From assembly GCA_019636215.1 (NCBI GenBank), contig JAHBXZ010000009.1:62001-126000 (forward strand): 64,000 bases of DNA, written 5' to 3'. Below, one piece after another: positions 60,468-64,000 of this stretch; the stretch's first letter is position 1; the number at the start of each line of letters is the position of its first letter. The position numbers were made by a program, and so were the translations under genes. The stretch comes from Planctomycetota bacterium. Lineage in GTDB: Bacteria; Planctomycetota; UBA8742; UBA2392. The notes beneath the pieces were generated by a model. It was not told where the DNA came from, did not search any database, and saw only the letters and a list, made by a program, of their open reading frames with translations.

Positions 60468-61223
60468 CTACCCAATGGCACAATCCGCCGGGGCCGCAAA
60501 GTTGTGAATCAGGCTCAGCGCACCCTGGCTGCCCACTGCCAACCCCGCCGGAAAGCTCACCCAGGTGTCCGTCACCGGCAACACCGGCACATCAATCGCC
60601 GCGATGTACGGCACACTGGGAACCTCTAAGTTCAGGGAGCTGATGACAGACCCGTTGGTCGCGCGTTTGACAAACAGGTTGCCGGCCCTGTGGCTGGGAA
60701 TGATCCCGGTTACGCCCCGCGTCGGCCCCTGGCCTGCGTCGTCGCCCAGCACCATGAACCAGATGCGCTGGTCAGCGGCCGTGGCGCTGGACTCAGAGAC
60801 CATCAGGCCGTTCACCAGCCATGGCGTGCCGTTGAACTCGGTGACCAAGCGTTGCTCCATCCGGCCCGTGGCGGGATTGTACCACGGCCACGGCATCTTT
60901 GGCGCGTCATAGCCTTTGTCGCGGCACAGTTTCTGGTACAGGCGCAGGCCGCGGGTGCTGGACATGATCAGGGTAGGCCGCCCTTCATTGGCGGTTACAA
61001 GCTGGTATGCGTGATCCAGACAGTCCAGTGTCAACGCGCCGCCGGCGTGTGTGGTTGGGCGCGCGTCGCCATGCTGTGCGATGGCCGCCCATTGGTCGTC
61101 ATCCAGGCGTTCCAGCGTCACGCGCAGGTCGCCGGCGACTGAACCGGAACTTGAACTCCGCGGCCGTAATCCAAGGTTGCTGAGCCTTGCGCGTGGCGCG
61201 GCCTTGGCATGCAATGGCGTCAT
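60468..61223 (-). CDS. Phage capsid-like protein, possibly domesticated or a remnant
   Basis: About 251 residues. Its segments resemble the C-terminal half of HK97-fold major capsid proteins: RPTLIMSSTRGLRLYQKLCR, TEFNGTPWLVNGLMVSES, RIWFMVLGDDAGQ, then GLAVGSQGALSLIHNF at the end. Its N-arm is short, and its proposed ATG (61223) overlaps the start codon of the divergent acyltransferase gene, so it may be truncated. No portal, terminase or tail gene is in the window. The capsid call is by eye and moderate. Confidence 0.5.
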   Translation of the reverse strand: MTPLHAKAAPRARLSNLGLRPRSSSSGSVAGDLRVTLERLDDDQWAAIAQHGDARPTTHAGGALTLDCLDHAYQLVTANEGRPTLIMSSTRGLRLYQKLCRDKGYDAPKMPWPWYNPATGRMEQRLVTEFNGTPWLVNGLMVSESSATAADQRIWFMVLGDDAGQGPTRGVTGIIPSHRAGNLFVKRATNGSVISSLNLEVPSVPYIAAIDVPVLPVTDTWVSFPAGLAVGSQGALSLIHNFAAPADCAIG

Positions 61224-62202
61224 GAGTGGTACCGCCACGGAAACTCCCGCGCCGCAGGCGCAGACGCAGGCCCGCCCCAAGGACTGGGACGGAAGGTCGC
61301 GCACCGGCATCGGCATCCTGATCTTCTTTTACCTGTTCCGGTTCCTGGGTCCGCGCTTTGCCTATGCCCTGCTGTACCCGGTGTGCCTGTACCAGCTTGT
61401 CTTCAACCAGCGCCACGGGCGCGCAAGCCGGGATTACCTGCGCCGGCGCTTCCCGGGCCTGCGCGGCCCGGCCCTGTGGTGGAAGAACTACCGCCACTTC
61501 CTTAGCTTCGGCCGCGTGCTGATTGACCGTGGCTTCGCGTTTCTGGGCATGCTGGGGCAGGTGCGGCTTGACCGCGATGGCCAGGAGTCCTTCGCACAGG
61601 CCTTGGCCATGGGCAAGGGCGTGATTCTGGTGTCCGCCCACCTGGGCAACTGGGAACTGGCCGCGTACTGCCTGGGCGAGTTCCAGCGCGACGGCCAGCG
61701 CGTGATGGTCAATGCCGTGATGTTCAAGGGTGAAAGCGAAAAGGTGGAAAAGCAGCTCAAGCGTGCCAGCGGCGACCCTCCGTTTCGCGTCATTTCCAGC
61801 AACGACAGCCTGCAGGCCAGCATTGAGTGCATGAACGCGCTCAAACGCGGTGAAGTGGTTGCCATCCACGGCGACCGAGTGCTGGGCGCCGAAGGCATAG
61901 AGGTCCCGTTCATGGGCGCGCCGGCCCGGTTCCCGATCGGGCCGCTGGTGCTGGCGGCCAACACCGGCGCGCCGGTGGTGTTCACGTTTGCCAACCGCGT
62001 CGGCATGCGCCACTACGCGCTGCTTGCCCGCGGCCCTTACCTGTTCCAGTTTGAAAGCCGCGCCCGCCGCCAGGAAAACCTGCGCCAGTGGGCGGGCATT
62101 TATGCCGGGCTGCTGGAAGAACTGGTGGGCCGATACCCGTTGCAGTGGCACAACTTCTTCCTGTTCTGGGCCGCAGGGCAGCAGGTTCGGCCCAGGAAGT
62201 AA
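61222..62202 (+). CDS. Lipid A acyltransferase-like protein (LpxL/HtrB family)
   Basis: 326 residues from the ATG at 61222. A membrane segment (about 30-60: GILIFFYLFRFLGPRFAYAL) precedes the acyltransferase motif SAHLGNWELAA (His140) with the family H-x-G-N-W-E pattern, and later AIHGDRVLG and PFMGAPARFPIGP. It would add a secondary acyl chain to lipid A or another surface lipid. The exact substrate is unclear. A longer frame back to 61051 runs over the capsid-like gene and is unlikely. Confidence 0.82.
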   Translation: MSGTATETPAPQAQTQARPKDWDGRSRTGIGILIFFYLFRFLGPRFAYALLYPVCLYQLVFNQRHGRASRDYLRRRFPGLRGPALWWKNYRHFLSFGRVLIDRGFAFLGMLGQVRLDRDGQESFAQALAMGKGVILVSAHLGNWELAAYCLGEFQRDGQRVMVNAVMFKGESEKVEKQLKRASGDPPFRVISSNDSLQASIECMNALKRGEVVAIHGDRVLGAEGIEVPFMGAPARFPIGPLVLAANTGAPVVFTFANRVGMRHYALLARGPYLFQFESRARRQENLRQWAGIYAGLLEELVGRYPLQWHNFFLFWAAGQQVRPRK

Positions 62203-62341
62203 AACTTGAGCATTTTGTTACAGTTCGTTGGCTGATGGGTGCCATGGTCCAAGTCACAACCTGTTCCGGTGGTGAAGTTTATGTGAAACCATGGTACCAG
62301 TCCGCCAACGGAGAGTTTTTCACGAATCGGTCACGCGGTTC

Positions 62342-62370
62342 TTGACACCGTGGCAGAAAGTGGGCGTAAT
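62342..62370 (+). promoter_or_regulatory. Candidate sigma70-like promoter of the repeat lipoprotein
   Basis: A perfect TTGACA at 62342-62347, a 17-nt spacer, and CGTAAT at 62365-62370 (4 of 6 to TATAAT). It is 86 nt before the ATG at 62457. The best -35/-10 pair in the window. Confidence 0.6.
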
Positions 62371-62456
62371 CGCGCCCCACTTCAACTCAAGAGTGCGCGT
62401 TCACAGCCCCGGCATGGGGTTCGCACTTTAGGTATGGGGATAGGAGAGCGAATTCA

Positions 62457-64000
62457 ATGGCATTTAACGGACGTGGTATCGGCAGGTTGGCGCGCAATAC
62501 GTTTATTGCGGCCTCATTGATTGGCATGGCGCTGATCACCGGCGCATGCAGTGGTGACGACGGCGGCGGCGGCGGCGGTGGTGGTGGCGGACCTGGCTAT
62601 GCTCCTCCCCCGACCGCGCGCCCGACCTTGACGGGCCTCAACACACTGATCAACACCTCGGGTGGCGCTGGCAGCGCCGGTGCCGGCGGTAGCGGTGGCG
62701 ATATCACGATCTACGCCATGCTTGGGGCGCTGGTTGAGGGCGGTGGCGGTGGCCGTGCCGCGGCCAATGCCAACGTGTTCACCGCAACCGAGCTTGGTGA
62801 CAGCGTTGTTTCTGGTGCCGAGGTTCAGTCTGCGGCTGGTCTTGCCGCGCAGGTAGTTGGAACAACACTGACAGTTGACCTGACCACGCAGGACTTCTTC
62901 ATTCCTGCGGGCACATCCCTCGACCTCTCCGGGCTTACCGTTGGCGTCATTGACGCCGTGACCATTCGAGTACACGGACCCGGAAACGTCATTCGCATTG
63001 ACGGCACTGTAACGCTGACTCGTGCAGGTGGCAGTGCAGTAGACTTGTCGCTGGAAAGCCGCGGCAATAACCCGATGGCGATTTCGGTGGATGGCGCTGT
63101 CAACGGCACAGGTGCCGCGACATTCGCCGGCGCAGACATCTCCATTGATGCCCACCAGGGTCATGTGGCGGTTACCGGCGCGATCAACATTGGTGGTGGA
63201 AGTGGTACCACCGGCGGGCCCGGCGGTGACATTTACATCACTTCGCGCAAGGGCAACGTGTACCTGCCGTTTGGCATGTTCTTGCTTAGCGGCGGCACCG
63301 GCACGACTACGGGGGGCGCCGGTGGCACCATCGAATACTACGGCGGCGAAAACGGCCAGGTCAACGGCTTCCGCTGGGGCATTCGCACCAATGGCGGCGG
63401 CGGTGGCTCGGGCAACGGCGGTGCGTCAGGCTACGTGTATCTCTACCCGTACAACGACGTCAACGTGTTCAGCTACATCGAAATGAACGGTGGCGCCAGC
63501 GCGGCTGCGGCAGGCGGCAACTGTAACACCATCTACTTCGATGCCGACATCATGTACGGTGTGCTGCAGCTTGCAGCCAGTGGCGGCAACGGCGGCACGA
63601 ACGGTGGTAGTGGCCCTTACGTTGACATCTACCCGCAGCACATCATCAGCGCGGCTGTGGTGATTGACGTTGCAGGCGGCAACGGCAGCAACGGGGTCGG
63701 AGGCAGTCCGTTCTCGGGCTTCTACCTGTACTCGTACTACGGTGACACGCACCAGGCGTACTTTGACCTCAGCATGGTCGGCGGCAACGGCACGACCGGC
63801 GGTGGCTCGGTTGGCGGTGCAAACTATTACGTGTACGGAGCGTCGTCCGGCGTAACCATGGACATCACCCAGACCGGTGGCAACGCCACCACCAGCGGCA
63901 ATGGTGGCAGCGCTGGCGACTTTTACGCATACATGTATGGCCCGGCAGTCGCTTGGGACGTCAACTACGTCGGAAACGGTGGTGCCGGCTTTGCCAACGG
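62457..64000 (+). CDS. Gly-rich repeat lipoprotein, runs off the window (partial)
   Basis: Open from the ATG at 62457 (AGGAGAG upstream) to the end of the window, at least 514 codons with no stop. Lipobox LITGAC (Cys31), then a run of Gly, then a beta-helix-like protein with loose repeats built around GGNGG and YYVYG-type aromatic strands (for example GGNGTTGGGSVGG, followed about 35 residues later by GGNATTSGNGGS). The protein has almost no charge in these repeats. Probably a surface-exposed lipoprotein; function unknown. Confidence 0.85.
   Translation, partial: MAFNGRGIGRLARNTFIAASLIGMALITGACSGDDGGGGGGGGGGPGYAPPPTARPTLTGLNTLINTSGGAGSAGAGGSGGDITIYAMLGALVEGGGGGRAAANANVFTATELGDSVVSGAEVQSAAGLAAQVVGTTLTVDLTTQDFFIPAGTSLDLSGLTVGVIDAVTIRVHGPGNVIRIDGTVTLTRAGGSAVDLSLESRGNNPMAISVDGAVNGTGAATFAGADISIDAHQGHVAVTGAINIGGGSGTTGGPGGDIYITSRKGNVYLPFGMFLLSGGTGTTTGGAGGTIEYYGGENGQVNGFRWGIRTNGGGGGSGNGGASGYVYLYPYNDVNVFSYIEMNGGASAAAAGGNCNTIYFDADIMYGVLQLAASGGNGGTNGGSGPYVDIYPQHIISAAVVIDVAGGNGSNGVGGSPFSGFYLYSYYGDTHQAYFDLSMVGGNGTTGGGSVGGANYYVYGASSGVTMDITQTGGNATTSGNGGSAGDFYAYMYGPAVAWDVNYVGNGGAGFAN

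Noticed and set aside
1-64000. CRISPR arrays, tRNA or rRNA genes, insertion sequences
   Set aside because: I saw no regularly spaced identical repeats with unique spacers, no cloverleaf with a CCA end, no rRNA signature and no transposase frame.

Overview
The window is a GC-rich bacterial chromosome segment with no rRNA or tRNA gene that I could see. Lipid A acyltransferase, GT9 heptosyltransferase, Lnt and cbb3 oxidase genes indicate a Gram-negative cell that respires oxygen. A tpiA?-secG-yicC-gmk-rpoZ-coaC cluster, ECF sigma factors with large membrane partners, a Hanks-type Ser/Thr kinase, DUF1570-like HExxH peptidases and DUF4416 together suggest Planctomycetota or a close relative. That placement is inference from gene content.

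Layout. 1-2833: housekeeping operon (end of a probable tpiA, secG, yicC, gmk, rpoZ, coaC). 2871-5300: a hypothetical gene, a rhodanese-like lipoprotein that lacks the catalytic Cys, and an Lnt paralogue that seems to have lost its catalytic Glu. 5525-8514: a compact cbb3 oxidase operon in which CcoO is fused to two extra cytochrome c domains, followed by a small CxxC membrane protein and a separate CcoP-type membrane anchor. 8515-11650: secreted phosphoesterase, membrane protein and lipoprotein. 11908-13849: ECF sigma factor with a probable FecR-like anti-sigma protein. 13892-19313: YciI and ABM-like small proteins, a parallel beta-helix surface protein, trpG, ssb, rpmB, and an FHA-like protein. 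19550-21929: an orphan gene flanked by 39-bp direct repeats, a large palindromic element, tmk. 22016-26149: Ser/Thr kinase and two membrane proteins. 26247-31303: aldehyde dehydrogenase, a VapBC45-like toxin-antitoxin pair, and a CI-repressor-like regulator. 31311-39248: coiled-coil protein, secreted protein, tandem cyclophilin, lipoprotein, plsC, protoporphyrinogen oxidase. 39297-46065: dnaK, an SUOX-fold fragment protein and a 1249-codon surface protein. 46066-56426: three large HExxH peptidase-like proteins, lnt, DUF4416 and a second ECF sigma factor. 56512-64000: GT9-GT2 fusion, PDZ protein, a capsid-like gene with an uncharacterised partner and a duplicated gene fragment, an LpxL-like acyltransferase, and the start of a Gly-rich repeat lipoprotein that runs off the window.

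Themes. Cell-surface construction dominates: Lnt and its paralogue, LpxL-like and PlsC acyltransferases, GT9/GT2, several lipoproteins, and three proteins sharing a Cys / hydrophobic / Arg-rich C-terminal tail that looks like a sorting signal. Intergenic regions carry several unrelated repeat types: degenerate heptamer arrays, a triple REP-like hairpin, a CACGGAGACACAGAG-type palindrome and a 39-bp direct repeat. Several genes have a TAnnnT box only 6-8 nt before the start codon and no Shine-Dalgarno sequence, which suggests leaderless transcripts.

All calls come from reading the sequence; no database search was run.
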